Source: Sphaerulina vaccinii (taxonomy: Eukaryota > Ascomycota > Dothideomycetes > Mycosphaerellales > Mycosphaerellaceae). From it: a DNA stretch of 64,000 nucleotides. The position numbers and the translations under genes were made by a program. This document shows, one piece after another, positions 32,876-43,846 of this stretch. The notes beneath the pieces were generated by a model. That model ran no database searches, had not been told where the DNA came from, and saw only the letters and a list, made by a program, of their open reading frames with translations. How positions within the stretch are numbered: position 1 is the stretch's first letter; each line of letters opens with the position of its first letter. Location: assembly GCA_022570795.1 (NCBI GenBank), contig JAKUDP010000002.1, positions 2,046,001-2,110,000 on the forward strand, in the 5' to 3' direction.

Positions 32876-34354
32876 ATGTCAAGCAATTTCAATGCCGAGC
32901 CTGGCTTGTGGTCGACCGCTGTACCGAACAGAAGTCCAGCACCGGTAATCATATCCACGATCTTGTTCTTACTAGCAACGTCGTTCTTCGCAGCACGTCT
33001 CGTATGGCGATACAAGACTCGGCAGCGCGGCTGGGACGATATCATGGCAGCTGCAGCCTGGACAATACTGCTCATACAAACCATATTCGAGGACATGGCA
33101 GCGCAGAAAGGATTCGGAAAGCACGAGAAGGACATCCCGTCAACATTTCCAGCTGCCATGATGTACTTCTACTTGTTCTGGATCTGTTTCATACTGCTAT
33201 CGACACTAACTAAATTGGCATTCTGCTGCCTTTACTTACGAGCCTTCAGCGGCCACCGAAGGATCAGGAATGTTGTCAAGTTAGTCACGCTATTGGTCGT
33301 TCTGGGCGGCATCGCATTCACCTTTGGAACGATATGGCAGTGTGTTCCTGTTCAAGCATTCTGGCACAACAACATCATCAAAGGGTCAGCATGTATCGAC
33401 AAGACCGCTTTCTTCTACTCCCAGGCGGCTTTCAACACCCTGATGGACCTCATTGTAAGCATGATCGATCGATCCTCTTTGACCGCTATATACAAGTTGT
33501 GTGCTGACTTGAACGAACAACAGATCTACGCGCTTCCGATCGTCGTCTTGAACACTTTACAGATCACCCGAACAAACAGGATCGGACTTCTCACGATCTT
33601 TGCTCTAGGTGCATTTGTCATCTCCGCCTCGATCGCTCGCATGGCCTTCTTGCGAGAGTACACAAAAGGCGGCATCAACAACGCAGATCCCACTTGGAAT
33701 GGTATGCCCGCGCTAGCTTGGACAAGCATCGAATCGAATTTCGCCATGATCCTCTGCTGTTTGCCTGCGCTGGGGACATTAGGCAGCCAAATCTGGCGAA
33801 GACTCACTGGAAAGCCTCATGATGATACTGTTGGCGCACATGAATCCAGTATCCATGACTGGTACGACTTCTCCGGCACCAATCATGGAAGAAATCATCC
33901 TCATGGCGCAATGGGCATGGTCACCAACGTCCACTCGTCACCGAACGCTTCACCTTTAGGTTCAGCTTTCGATTTGACTGTTTCGACGAAACCTAGCAGT
34001 AGCAAAGATCGCTGGCTGAATAAACTCATCAAAGATCCCTTTAAGAACAACAGCAGCGATTCATCCGGTCCACCAAAGATCGAGCTCAATGATATGGATC
34101 CTAATGTTCAGGACTTACGAAAGGATAAGCAGGAACATCTTCCTGCTTGGCAGCAGACGGCTTGGGCGAAGAAGTATCGGGAAGAGCGTGAGCAACGCAG
34201 AGCTGAGGCTAGAGATGCGAGGCCGCGTTGGAATGAAGGTGTGACGAGCGACATTGCGGATTTCTTGCGTGATGGGCCACAGGTGCATGTTCCTGCTGGT
34301 GAAGAAAGCTATGTTGGGAAGGGAAAGGGAAGAGCGAATGACTTTAATGCTTGA
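32876..34354 (+). CDS. Fungal rhodopsin-domain integral membrane protein
   Basis: Two exons, 32876-33454 and 33524-34354, give 469 aa. The 69-bp intron is a multiple of three and has no stop, but removing it restores the family sequence DLIIYALPIVVLNTLQI, so splicing is the better model. About seven membrane helices are visible, with the family landmarks RQRGWDDIMAAAAW after helix 1, CIDKTAFFYSQAAFN (containing one of the loop Cys), FALGAFVISASIARM, and PTWNGMPALAWTSIESNFAM before the last helix. This is the large fungal rhodopsin-domain/PTH11-related group, whose members are plasma-membrane proteins with proposed receptor roles. The C-terminal cytoplasmic tail of about 160 residues is charged and disordered. 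Ligand and signalling are unknown. There is no CFEM domain. Confidence 0.85.
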   Translation: MSSNFNAEPGLWSTAVPNRSPAPVIISTILFLLATSFFAARLVWRYKTRQRGWDDIMAAAAWTILLIQTIFEDMAAQKGFGKHEKDIPSTFPAAMMYFYLFWICFILLSTLTKLAFCCLYLRAFSGHRRIRNVVKLVTLLVVLGGIAFTFGTIWQCVPVQAFWHNNIIKGSACIDKTAFFYSQAAFNTLMDLIVSMIDRSSLTAIYKLCADLNEQQIYALPIVVLNTLQITRTNRIGLLTIFALGAFVISASIARMAFLREYTKGGINNADPTWNGMPALAWTSIESNFAMILCCLPALGTLGSQIWRRLTGKPHDDTVGAHESSIHDWYDFSGTNHGRNHPHGAMGMVTNVHSSPNASPLGSAFDLTVSTKPSSSKDRWLNKLIKDPFKNNSSDSSGPPKIELNDMDPNVQDLRKDKQEHLPAWQQTAWAKKYREEREQRRAEARDARPRWNEGVTSDIADFLRDGPQVHVPAGEESYVGKGKGRANDFNA

Positions 34355-34474
34355 TGAGGAAAGAGTACATGGTCCGTGAGATGTTCTGTAATAATGCCAA
34401 CCCTTCATTCGTGTTTCGCTGCTTTACCCGATAGCAAGACATGCCCTCACGGATCCCTCTGACCTCGACACATT

Positions 34475-35723
34475 CTAAGCAGCCGGCAGCTGTATGACAT
34501 GCCTCGCATGACCTCTGCGCATCTTCTGCCCAGTATGAGCCTCCGCTTGTCTTTTCTGAACACCTCCATTACCCTTGCCATTCCCGTTATTGCCTTTACT
34601 ATTTCCAATCCCAACTCCTACGCCAGCGACGCCGACCCCAACACCGCTATTCCCTTTCGTCACCGTGGACGTGACTGTCGTGGTCGAAGTAGCGGAAGTG
34701 CTAGTACTAGTCGAGCTTATCGACGCGCTACTAATAGAGCTCGTTGCTGTTGGCGCACTACTCGTAGTAGCACTGCTAGAGACAACATTCTTCGCAGCGA
34801 CGCTGACAGAGCTTGTTGCCGGTGCCGAGCTACTGCCACTCGAAACAGCGCTTCCATTCGCGTTGATACTCCCGATGTACCCAGCTAACTCGTCCAGGAT
34901 GGTTGGACTCATACTGTAGATGCTCGGATCCGTTACGCCCAAGCCAGCGATGCCGCCCGAGGAGGATGTCTGGGCGCCCACAATGTTCTGCGCATCTGTC
35001 GCCAGTTGATCTGAACTCGATTGGTAGTTGTACATGATCATCGTGCTTTGACCTGCATACGTCCCGCCTCCGGTCATCGTGTTTACGGTAGGAGGGCTGC
35101 GATAGGAGGATTCGGATTGTTCGAAGACGTTGATGTAGTCTGCCAAGCCGTAGTAGGACGAGTCGACGGCAGTTCCTGAGTTGAAGAGGACAGTGTTGCT
35201 ACATGTTATATTAGTACAAACCTCGCGACGATGTTCGTGATACATAGTCTTACCCGCTGGTTAGCGACCGTGCGTACGATGTCGCCGTCTTCATGTAGTT
35301 ATAGCATGTGGTGTTGCTTGGCGACTCGTCGAAGAAGATCCCATCAACATGAATATCCTGCGAGTTGCTGCCATCCGGGCTACAGTTCGAGACAGGCCAG
35401 TTCTGGTAGGTACTGATGTTCTTCTGCAATGCCGAGAGAGGCTGGCTGCACACGCAAATGTCTGATCCACTTCCGCAGTTGAACTGGGCTGCTGTGTGGA
35501 CGTATGCCAGTGTCTGAATGTTTGAAATTGCGTTCAGCGCAGCCATTGACGAGACAAAGTCGCTCCTAGGGCATGATCCATATCCAGGCCCACTGTCAGG
35601 ATTGATTACAGCGCGAAATGTAACACTTGGGTGGTTTCGAGCGGCTGAGAAAAGAGGTTGCCAAGCATCGGGAGATGCTGGGTAGATGTAGAGAGGGATG
35701 AGAACGAATGCGGTGCCAACCAT
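34475..35723 (-). CDS. Spherulation-specific family 4 (spherulin-4-like) protein
   Basis: Two exons, 35254-35723 and 34475-35198, are joined across a 55-bp intron to give 397 aa. The core matches spherulin-4: FVLIPLYIYPASPDAWQPLF, the motif FRAVINPDSGPG, IQTLAYVHTAAQFNCG, HVDGIFFDESPSN, and TVLFNSGTAVDSSYYGLADY. Spherulin-4 was first seen in encysting Physarum. The fold is a TIM-barrel-like glycoside-hydrolase relative, and related proteins act on galactosaminogalactan. After the core come about 50 Ser/Thr residues (probably O-glycosylated), then a GVGVGVAGVGVGIG stretch and a basic tail. The first Met is only six residues before the core and no signal peptide is seen, so an upstream exon may be missing from this model. 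Confidence 0.85.
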
Positions 35724-36838
35724 TGTGCTGAATGTTATCTGGAGATTCAGGTAGTTTCTGGTCGTAGACAGGCGTACCTACAGTGTTCATTTATGAGCCC
35801 TCTCATCTTGAAAAGCGGCAGACATTGCTGTGTCGAGCAGGAGTCCGGCACTTGGGTTGGGTGAGGTCAAGGAGCACCCTTAGAGCATTGTGGGCATCTC
35901 TCCGGTTCGAGAGCACAGCTATCTTGTGGTCGGACCCTGTAGTATTGGTACTAGTGCTGAAATAGATCATGTTCCTTTGACAGACCGCCTTCTGCACTGA
36001 GGCTGGGGTGCAAGCATGGGTACAGAAGACACCAGCCACTACTCCAGCGTCGATGCTGCCACGGAAAGCAGTTGTGTAGTGAAGTCCAGATAAGTCTGAT
36101 GTTGGTACCATGACACCCGTGCCAATCAAGGCTCGTTCAGCGGTCATTTTGTGGCTCGTATACTTTATGCTTGACCACACTTGCAGTCGATGGCATCCGC
36201 TGCCATCATTCAAATTGTGCTTCTTGAGCTCATTCTGGGTGCCATCATTCCGTATGGCAGCGGAAAAGTTGCGCCTGCGCAGTTATGCTTTGGTCGACTT
36301 TGCTGTGCCCCAGGACATTAACAGGGCTCTTGTGTAATAGATTCAAGCTTGGCAAGCTGCCAAAGTGCGTGGAGTATGAGCTTATGGTCACAGCTAGATC
36401 TCGACGAGCGGACGTCTTTTGTAGAACGTACGAGTAGACAGACTTAAGTATCTTGGTAGTCCTGCAGCATTGCGCGCAAGCTTGACATTTGTCTGCCAAG
36501 CTTTGACCTGCAGGTTGTGTAGGCGACAAACGTGCACATCCTCGTGAAGTGTACGTAGCAATTTCAAGCCTGAAGGACCGTCACTGGGAATGTAACTCAT
36601 CCACCAGGCGCTGCTCCAGAGGATGCATCGCTCATATAGGCCCATGCAGGACTCGATATCTTCGCTCGCGCAGCCCTTGAGACACAACACGTTCCCGGTG
36701 CGGAGCCTGATTGTGGCGGCTGTGTCCAGACATGAGTTGCTGGCGCTCAGCTCGATTGCTGGTATGCGAAGCGCATTGCATGTACCTTCCTGACCGCGCC
36801 AGGCCATTGGTTCGGACACCCTCAATGCACTACCACAG
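35724..36838. other. Intergenic region
   Basis: About 1.1 kb. A minus-strand frame at 36394-36825 (143 codons) is open but resembles no family. A signal-peptide exon of the spherulin-like gene might lie just right of 35723, though I could not fix one with good splice sites. Confidence 0.35.
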
Positions 36839-37288
36839 CTAACTCAGAGGACTGCTTCCTCCATACATCCAATCTTGTCCCACGATCAGCCATTCTTCAC
36901 GAATGAACTCAAATCGTGTGACCTGCACCGACGAATGAGCCAACCCATCTCCTTGTCTAGATTCCGTGGTCGTCCAAGTGGTTGCGAAGTTCTTAGATCT
37001 ATCGACAATAGTGGACATCTCGACAATTCGCGAAACGTAAGACAGCTGTTCTAGTCGCATACGCTCGACGAGTTGTTTTTGCGTGAGTCGCGGAGGTGCT
37101 CCCGAAGTGAACTGTCCACCTCCAGGATCAGCAACTGTGAAATCGGCGTGCACATGCTTGAAGAAAAAGGAATCGTCACCAAAGTCACGGTTGTTGTAGG
37201 CGTCCATGCGGCCCCTCTGAATGGACTCCAGGTGGGCGATGATTTCTAGCGTTTGCTTGTCCTCGGGCAGCTCCTTGGGCATTGTCAT
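36839..37288 (-). CDS. NTF2-like (SnoaL fold) protein
   Basis: From the ATG at 37288 the frame gives 149 aa (MTMPKELPEDKQTLEIIAHL). It is open to 37411 with an upstream ATG, but the extra 41 residues are Cys-rich and unlike the fold. The pattern is a helix (IIAHLESIQRGRMDAYNNRD), then FFKHVHADFTVADPGG, a basic helix (LTQKQLVERMRLEQLSYVSR), and alternating strands ending FEFIREEWLIVGQDWMYGG. This is the SnoaL/NTF2-like cone fold, often a small cyclase, isomerase or ligand-binding protein. No catalytic residues can be assigned. The gene stands alone. Confidence 0.6.
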   Translation of the reverse strand: MTMPKELPEDKQTLEIIAHLESIQRGRMDAYNNRDFGDDSFFFKHVHADFTVADPGGGQFTSGAPPRLTQKQLVERMRLEQLSYVSRIVEMSTIVDRSKNFATTWTTTESRQGDGLAHSSVQVTRFEFIREEWLIVGQDWMYGGSSPLS

Positions 37289-38327
37289 GGTGGTGCATGG
37301 CGAGAGTTTTGTCGAGGTGTCACAGCCACGAGTCAACAGGCAGTCATCCCTGCAGTGCATGGTCGGCGCGTTGAGTTTCACAGAACATTGCCGACCTCTT
37401 CTCTCCTCCACCTCTCCACATCATCCAGCTTGCACCCATACCGAAGCGGTTGTGAGTCGCAACAAGTGACATGTCGCCAACGGAGAGAAGAGTGTCAAGA
37501 AGAGACAAGAAGGTTGCGAAAGCTTGGTGGTCCCTGGTGGCGTTCTGTCCTCCTCTCCAGCGAAGCCCAAACAACCACGCAAACCACCATCATTGGAAAA
37601 GCAGCAAGACAAGAAAACACAAGCATCGTCTTCAGAGATGGCAACTGTAGCCACGTCAAGCGCCAGCCTACAAACAGCAGGTCGCGGTGGACGCATATGA
37701 TGACCTGAGGGTAGAAGTCGCCGCCATGACCACGAAGTACTAACAATTGGCATGTTCGTACCTTGAGGACAGCCACTTACTGTATCCTGTCGCTCTGGGA
37801 CGTCAGCCCTGATGCTACATCGGCATGTTCGCATCGCAAGAACACCCTCCAGTGGATCATATGAGTGGCACTCCACCAAGCCTATACCCAGGGAGTAGTC
37901 GGAGTGCAGATCACTGGGGCTCGTAAAATCTCGTACCCTCGTACAGATGGGAACGATCTGGTCAGACATCATCCTCCACTCCAAGATCCGCGGTTTCTGT
38001 GCCTTATACTCGAACCCCTTCTCCTCTTCCTTCCTTTTTGGCACGATGTTTCGGTACTACTGCCGAGGCACCAAGCAATGCAAGCAATAGCGAAGCGAAC
38101 GCGCCAATACTATGTCATGTAAGAGCATGAATGTTGTCAGAAGGTCTTCACGAGGCATGCGCACTTGCCTTGTATGGCAATATATGGACGATCTGGTGCT
38201 TATACAAGCGATCGATCTCATCGATATATAATGAGGTCTGCAGAGTTCTTTTACTTGCTCCAGAAGCAGATCACCACACCACTTCACTGACCGACTACTA
38301 CAACCTCACTCATACTTCCTCGCCAAT
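37289..38327. other. Divergent intergenic region
   Basis: About 1 kb between the NTF2-like gene and the small secreted protein gene. The longest frame (37421-38044, minus, 207 codons) looks like chance. A TATATA motif lies at 38225-38230, about 100 bp before the secreted-protein ATG. Confidence 0.4.
38225..38230 (+). promoter_or_regulatory. TATA-like element of the small secreted protein gene
   Basis: TATATA, followed by ATG-rich sequence, sits about 100 bp before the start codon at 38328. Position and sequence fit a TATA box, but this is inference. Confidence 0.35.
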
Positions 38328-38905
38328 ATGAAGTACTTCTCACTCATCCCAACAGTCCTTGCTCTGGCAATCGGCACACTCGCCTCTCCCACTCCTGGCG
38401 CAGACTCACTGGTCACCAAGCGCGATGCCACAAGCGAACTGCAGAGTCTCTACAGCGAGGTCAAGCAATATCGAGCAGCAATTGGTACATAAACATGAAG
38501 ATTTCGTCCAACACACAAGCTCTTGCTAACTACCATGGTATTTCAGACTCAGCAACCTCCTCCATGACCTCCTCATCCACTGCCCTTCAAAACTCCACAG
38601 CCCAAGCAACAATCGCTCAGCAAAAGACTGCCATGATCCTAGCGATCCAGGAGACAACAGCCTCTGTCTCGGCAGAACCAAGTGGAGGTAGTGAACTCGG
38701 CCAGGCGATCGGCGCTCTTCTATCAGAAATCGTGCAAGCTGTCTTCGAGGGTGGTGAATTGCTAGGAAGTGATCAGGTGCTTAATGCTGTCTTTGGTTTG
38801 GTATTTGGACTGCTCCAGGGACCTCTACAGCCAGGATTGGCCGCTGTGCAGACTTTGTTGGAGACGATTTTGGGAGCATTGAACAGTGCAGCTGGTGGAG
38901 CATAG
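38328..38905 (+). CDS. Small secreted cysteine-free protein
   Basis: Two exons, 38328-38484 and 38547-38905, with a 62-bp intron (CTAAC branch point, TTTCAG end), give 171 aa. There is a clear signal peptide (MKYFSLIPTVLALAIGTLAS) and a likely Kex2 site (TKR) 13 residues after its end. The mature part has a helical first half (TSELQSLYSEVKQYRAAI) and a strongly hydrophobic Ala/Gly/Leu-rich second half (AVFGLVFGLLQGPLQPGLAA). There are no cysteines, so it is neither a hydrophobin nor a typical Cys-rich effector. It somewhat resembles hydrophobic surface-binding or cell-wall proteins, but I do not recognise the family. Confidence 0.72.
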
Positions 38906-39173
38906 ACTCACTATAGTTCTGTGAATAGTTGAGGTGTAACAAATGCTGTACATACCATCGAATGCTACCGTGCGCTTCGTTAACGCTCGTCATCATGAGA
39001 AGGCTGCCATTCCTCATCGGCAAGAAGTGAAAGTACGGAAGATCGTGGTTGGACACTAAGCAATCCCCACAACTGGCGTTGTCCAGGCCATCATATCTCC
39101 TAGACGGAGACCAACGTGATAGGGCTGGATTTCGGAGGAGATACCGACCATTCACTGCTTGCCTCGAGTCCAC

Positions 39174-40875
39174 TTAAAGCTTCGCACCCTTCTGTCTCTT
39201 CTCATCTTTCATTTCTTCCTTCGCTTGTTCCCTCAATAATCTCTTCAAAATCTTTCCAGATGCATTCTTCGGGATGCTGTCCACGAACTTGACACCTCCA
39301 TGCAACTGCTTGTAGTAAATGAGATGTTCTTTCATATAAGCTTTTACTTCTTCCTCTGTTGGCTTTCCATCTTTCGTTCTTCTCACGATGTATGCCCGCG
39401 GTAGCTCATCGCCGTCTCGGTCTGGATCTGGTACTCCAATCACGCCTGCGTCGACGATCTCCGGATGGCCCAGTAACACGCCCTCTAGTTCAGGCGGAGC
39501 GCATTGGAAGCCTCGGACTTTGATCAGTTCCTACATATGTATCAGCTGAGCGAACATTGATTATGAGGTATCGTGCACAAACCTTCTTGCGATCTACTAT
39601 GTAGTACAGCCCAGTCTTGCCATCAATATAAGCGATGTCTCCCGTATGGAAGAAGTTGTCACTGTCCCAATCCCGAGCATTCGCTTCTGGGTTCTCGAAA
39701 TAGCCTTTGATAATCGAAGGTCCACGAACGCACAACTCTCCCCTAACATCGTAACCAGTGATGTCTTTGCCGTTGTCATCTACAAGTTTGGTGTCTAGAC
39801 TTGGGATCGGCACCCCTACACTACCAGTCTTGTCATCGTTTGGATAAGGATGTCTTGTAGCGATGCAAGAAGTTTCTGTCATTCCCCAGACCTGTGTGAA
39901 AGGCGCTCCCTCGCCCATAAGTGCTTTTACTCGTGCTTGAGGACCTTTGTCTAGAGGTGCGGCTCCGCATTGACCAACTTTGCAGGATGCTAGACTATAT
40001 CTCGTGGCCAAAGGACTGTTGATCGCTAGAACCGCAATAGGTGGAACCATTGCCAAATCCGTGATCTTGTAATGCTCATGAGCCCAGAACCAAGTCTCGA
40101 GGTCAAATCGCGGAACGACGTAAGCCTGGTCGCCATTCCTGAGGGGTGTGCAAAAGGCACTCGGTGCAGTAGCAGCGTGGAACATTGGCAATGCCAGGAA
40201 ACGTCTGACTTCATATGGGCGAGGGTTGGACTCATAGACCAGCATGTGCTGAGCTATGAGGTTGAGATGTGAGAGTTCAGCAGCTTTCGGTAGGCCAGTG
40301 GTGCCTGAAGAGTATAAGCGTGCTGCTCCAGTCTGATATGCTGTTTCGTAGTCGTCGAAGCGTTCCCAGTCTGTCTCGCCATGCTTGAGGAGGTCTTGCC
40401 ATTGTAGGAAACCTTCGGGAGCTTTCTCTCCTTTGGGGTTGAATATGATTATGTTCTTCTTTGGTATCCCATTGCCCTCCGCGGCCTTGAGGATGTTTGG
40501 TAACATGTCTGGCTGTGTGAGAATATATTTTGCTCGTGCGATCTTGGTAGTATGTGCCAACTCATGCTGAGTGTATCCTGGATTAGTTCCAGCATAGACT
40601 CCTCCGGCTGCTAGGACCCCCAGGAAGAAGATGGGATAGTGTATCTCATTGAAGCTGTGTATGGAAACACAGTCGCCTTTCTTCACCCCAATTGCCTTGA
40701 AACCGGCCGCCAACTGTCTTACAAGCTTGCGTGCTTGTCGCGCAGAAATCGATCGCTTGTCGTCGAGGGCATCGATATATATGGGCTTGTCCCAGTCGTA
40801 CTTGAGGTCATCGAAGGTCCATGATAAGATGTCCTTGTTCGACAATGGGAAGTGCTCCTTCGCCAGGAATGGCAT
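39174..40875 (-). CDS. 4-coumarate-CoA ligase-like acyl-CoA synthetase, peroxisomal
   Basis: Two exons, 39583-40875 and 39174-39530, with a 52-bp intron in phase 0, give 549 aa. The enzyme activates a carboxylic acid with ATP to an acyl-AMP and then forms the CoA ester. The adenylate-forming motifs are present: the P-loop SSGTTGLPKAAELSH (about residue 190), WGMTETSC, GELCVRGPSIIKGYFENPEA (box II), FFHTGDIAYID, and after the intron ELIKVRGFQCAPPELEGVLL with the final catalytic Lys in NASGKILKRLLRE. It ends in AKL, a peroxisomal PTS1 signal, fitting fungal 4CL-like enzymes that act on phenylpropanoid, fatty or similar acids. The substrate cannot be read. Confidence 0.93.
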
Positions 40876-41853
40876 TGTGATAGCCTTGCTCTAGATCTAT
40901 GGGATTATGGAGAATCGCTGTATGCTACAAGAACAGTGGCTTCAATCTATGGTCGTACAAATGAGAATTGTGCTCACGGCGTACCTCCTAGTGCGCAAAG
41001 ATGAACATCTTCTAGCAGGCTCACGCGACGCGGCAAGCTGTGTGGGATCAGCCCGCGGCTATCTCATTGAGGCCTTGCTCGACGAGTCGACCAATCCGAC
41101 AATGCCATAATGATGATCATGCAGCCTCGCGGTCAAGTCCTTTAGAATTCCCCGCATATGCCGTCTGACGAGTCGGTTAAGCTTGCACACTCTGACTGCT
41201 GGAGTGGTGGTGGTAGGGCACTCGTAGGGCAAGACAAGACCGCATTGTGCGCAATGATCAGAGGCAGGCCCTCGAGAGCAACATCACGATGTCGTTGGCT
41301 GAGACTGAAGAGAAGAACATGATGGTGAAGTTCAAAAAAGTTGTTTCTGTTCAATGTGGAGAAGCAACACAGCACTGCAAATGCCGAATCTCGAGTCATG
41401 CACTGCCAAGGGCTACAGATCGTTTCATGGAGCTGTCTTTCTGTCTCTCCATCTCTGTCTCTCTCTACTAAGATTCTGTTCATCCTCTGGGCACCTCTTC
41501 CCCACGGCGTCTTCTGGTGACTGCAGGGACTACTGCAGTCCCGCGTGATTCATCTCTCCTCCAGACCATGATCTTCTCGCATCCCCTCGAAGACCCTCCT
41601 AGGAGAGCTTGTGCGCTTGTCCGATGGCAATCTATATCCTCGTTATGCCGAGAGTGGTACTGCGACTAGACCTGGGACATATATGCAGTGTAGAAACAGA
41701 ATTTGCTGTGGTCCATCCTCGGTCATCTCAACGACAAGCAAGAGCTATACCACGACCTCCTCCTAATGGACTCCTCATACGTTGTTGGTAGTCCGTTCAT
41801 GCATACGCTGGTCGCAAAAGCAGATGATGCGTCGGACCTGAAGCGCAAGTATC
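40876..41853. other. Intergenic region
   Basis: About 980 bp upstream of the CoA ligase gene. Open frames on both strands (for example 41142-41483, minus) show no family features. I see no gene here. Confidence 0.4.
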
Positions 41854-42298
41854 TCAGGTCACAGAAGTAACACTGGACTCTCGTTGGTGGACCACTGTAA
41901 AGGCGCGAACAAGTCTCGATGGTGTATGGGTCGGTTCTGAGGTAGTGGACTCCATTGACTCCTTCCGCGTGGCTGCCCAGCTGCGCGGTGTCTGCTTGCG
42001 CTGAGTGGTATTCCGGTCTTCATGCTTTTCCCAGGGCAAGATGTCTGCTACGCGGTCAGCACGCGATCCATCAGCTGGAATGGGAAGTCTGCTTACTCAA
42101 TACTTGAGACCGGTCTGCCGCTATGCCCAGATTCATACTGCGAAACGCGACAGGAGAGACCGGACTCCCACAGTTTTTTGGACACAGCACGTCCTCTGCC
42201 GAGAAAACTCCCACGAGTAGTGGGCAAGCACAGTGGTGATTGAGGTGGATCTTCTCGACGTGGCCGCACCTGTACTCAGAGAGCTTCAAGATGCACAT
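41854..42298 (-). CDS. Small Cys/His protein of the MC..YxCGH type (copy 1)
   Basis: Two exons, 42097-42298 and 41854-42047, are joined across a 49-bp intron with GTAAGC, a CTGAC branch point and GCGTAG, giving 131 aa. The first half reads MCILKLSEYRCGHVEKIHLN, then HHCACPLLVGVFS and VLCPKNCGSPVSPVAF. The Cys/His spacing suggests a small metal-binding fold. Short fungal proteins starting MC and carrying YxCGH are common hypothetical genes in Dothideomycetes. The second exon is Ser/Thr/Arg-rich and disordered. Function is unknown. A related gene lies 0.6 kb away on the same strand. Confidence 0.55.
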
Positions 42299-42879
42299 TC
42301 TCGTTGCAAGAACATCTCAAGATTGGCAATGTGCTTTCTCCAGACATTGGTCGGTCTCCGCCTGATATCCAATGTTCAGGCAGAGTTAAGGTTGGCGGCC
42401 GTGAGCTCCCCTGTCACTCTCGAAATAATTTACCAACTAGGCCCAAGCAACTGGGCAAGCACATTTCCCCTCGAGGCCAGCAAGAATGTGCCCATGATCC
42501 GGCCGTTCCACCGAAAGGCTCTTAAGCCAGAGTTGGATAGTCGCCGAACTTGCGCTGCTGCTTGTCGCCCACATCAAGACAAGCAAGTGTCCAAGCAAGT
42601 AATAAGTGGTGTCACGGGCCACGATCCGACCGCACTTATCTGCTGTCGCAGGGTTCTCATGACCTGTCAAGCTGAATAAGAATCAATTCATTTCGTTCAC
42701 GTTTGTATGAGCTTACTGACGAACAGTAGGTTCGACCAAGATGTGCTCCTGGCTAGGTCTGTACGTTTGCCAATTCGAAAAAGTGGATTCTGGACTCCTC
42801 CCAATAAATCAGCAAGTACGAAGTGCGACAATGCTCTTCACATCTCATGTTAATGCATACGCCACGACAGCATCAACGT
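42299..42879. other. Spacer between the two MC..YxCGH genes
   Basis: About 580 bp. Plus-strand frames at 42233-42679 run antisense to copy 1 and are probably shadows. Confidence 0.4.
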
Positions 42880-43297
42880 TCACAACCTCATGAACGACGT
42901 CAGCTCGACACTTGGCGACAGTCCAGAGGGCAGAGCCATGATCCTGCAGTTCGTTAGCACGTATAACATTGCAGCATTCCGCAACCACAACTCACCACTT
43001 CGCAACTTCAGCAGCACCTGCGCTATCCCTTGAAGAACACTCACTATCCCGCACATCGTCTGCTGCGTCAATATTCTCCTTGGCACTCGGATCAGGGCTA
43101 AATCTCGCGCTCGTAGGCAGATTCTGATCCGGCTCAAGCTCGCGGGCGTAGCATTCTACACATCGAGCAGGAGGTTGTGTGATTTTCATGCCTCGAGGCT
43201 CACAACGGTAGTGAGGCGCGACATCTTGAAGACAAACGGAAGGCGTGTAGTTGATGTGTCCGCATGAGTAGCTAACGACGTAAGTTCCATGGCACAT
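42880..43297 (-). CDS. Small Cys/His protein of the MC..YxCGH type (copy 2)
   Basis: The exons are 42996-43297 and 42880-42943, with a 52-bp intron (GTGAGT, GCTAAC branch point, CTGCAG), giving 121 aa. Without splicing the frame ends one codon after the donor. I start at 43297 (MCHGTYVVSYSCGHINYTPS) because copy 1 starts the same way. An in-frame ATG at 43372 would add 25 residues. The Cys pattern continues as VCLQDVAPHYRCEPRG and RCVECYARE. The Asp/Ser-rich C-terminal part is disordered. This looks like a diverged neighbour paralogue of the gene at 41854-42298. No function is known. Confidence 0.52.
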
Positions 43298-43846
43298 GTT
43301 GTTTGTTCCTTTTATGTGGTCGTGTGCTCGACCGTATTGGCTTCGGGACGGGTCATGCAGATGTGGATGCAAAGCTTGAGTCTGTTGTCGTATCGATATG
43401 ACTTGGTATCGTAGGTTGAGAGTGAAGAAGCAGTGAGTATGCTTTTTTGTTTGCCTTGCTCGTGTGCGATGATGGAAGTGGAGCAGGTTGTCTTAAGCTA
43501 GTGAAGGAAGCCGCTGCAGGAATACGAAATGGAACAGGATTGGCAGCGGCACTTACAATCGTCGGAGGTGGTAGAGTACAAGAAGACGGTACTTCTTGGT
43601 TGACAGAGAGATATGATAACGCATTTGGGAATATTCTCTTGCATTGGTGGCAAGGCTGAACCTCGCAAGTCTGTATATCAACCTGGTTGTCAACGGAACC
43701 CTGCAAGACAAATAGACCACACTTCCTGTATAGCAGTGGCGGTGTGAACATGGAACAACCAAGAACCGCGCTATGTGTCTCGTACTTGGACGGGAGGATC
43801 GTGTCGTTCCCGTTTCCGCCTTACACCGCTCCCATTACGTGGACGA
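43298..43846. other. Intergenic region with a possible third Cys-rich frame
   Basis: A minus-strand frame at 43353-43751 contains CEVQPCHQCKRIFPNAL, a little like the C-x2-C of the neighbouring small proteins, but start and splice sites are unclear, so I do not call it a gene. Confidence 0.35.

Noticed and set aside
36394..36825. Minus-strand frame of 143 codons next to the NTF2-like gene
   Set aside because: No recognisable domain or splice partner. It could be a lineage-specific gene but cannot be supported.
37421..38044. Minus-strand frame of 207 codons
   Set aside because: Composition is irregular, it spans promoter-like sequence of two divergent genes, and it resembles no family.
43353..43751. 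Possible third MC..YxCGH-type gene
   Set aside because: It has C-x2-C residues but lacks the MC start and YxCGH motif, and no join could be fixed.
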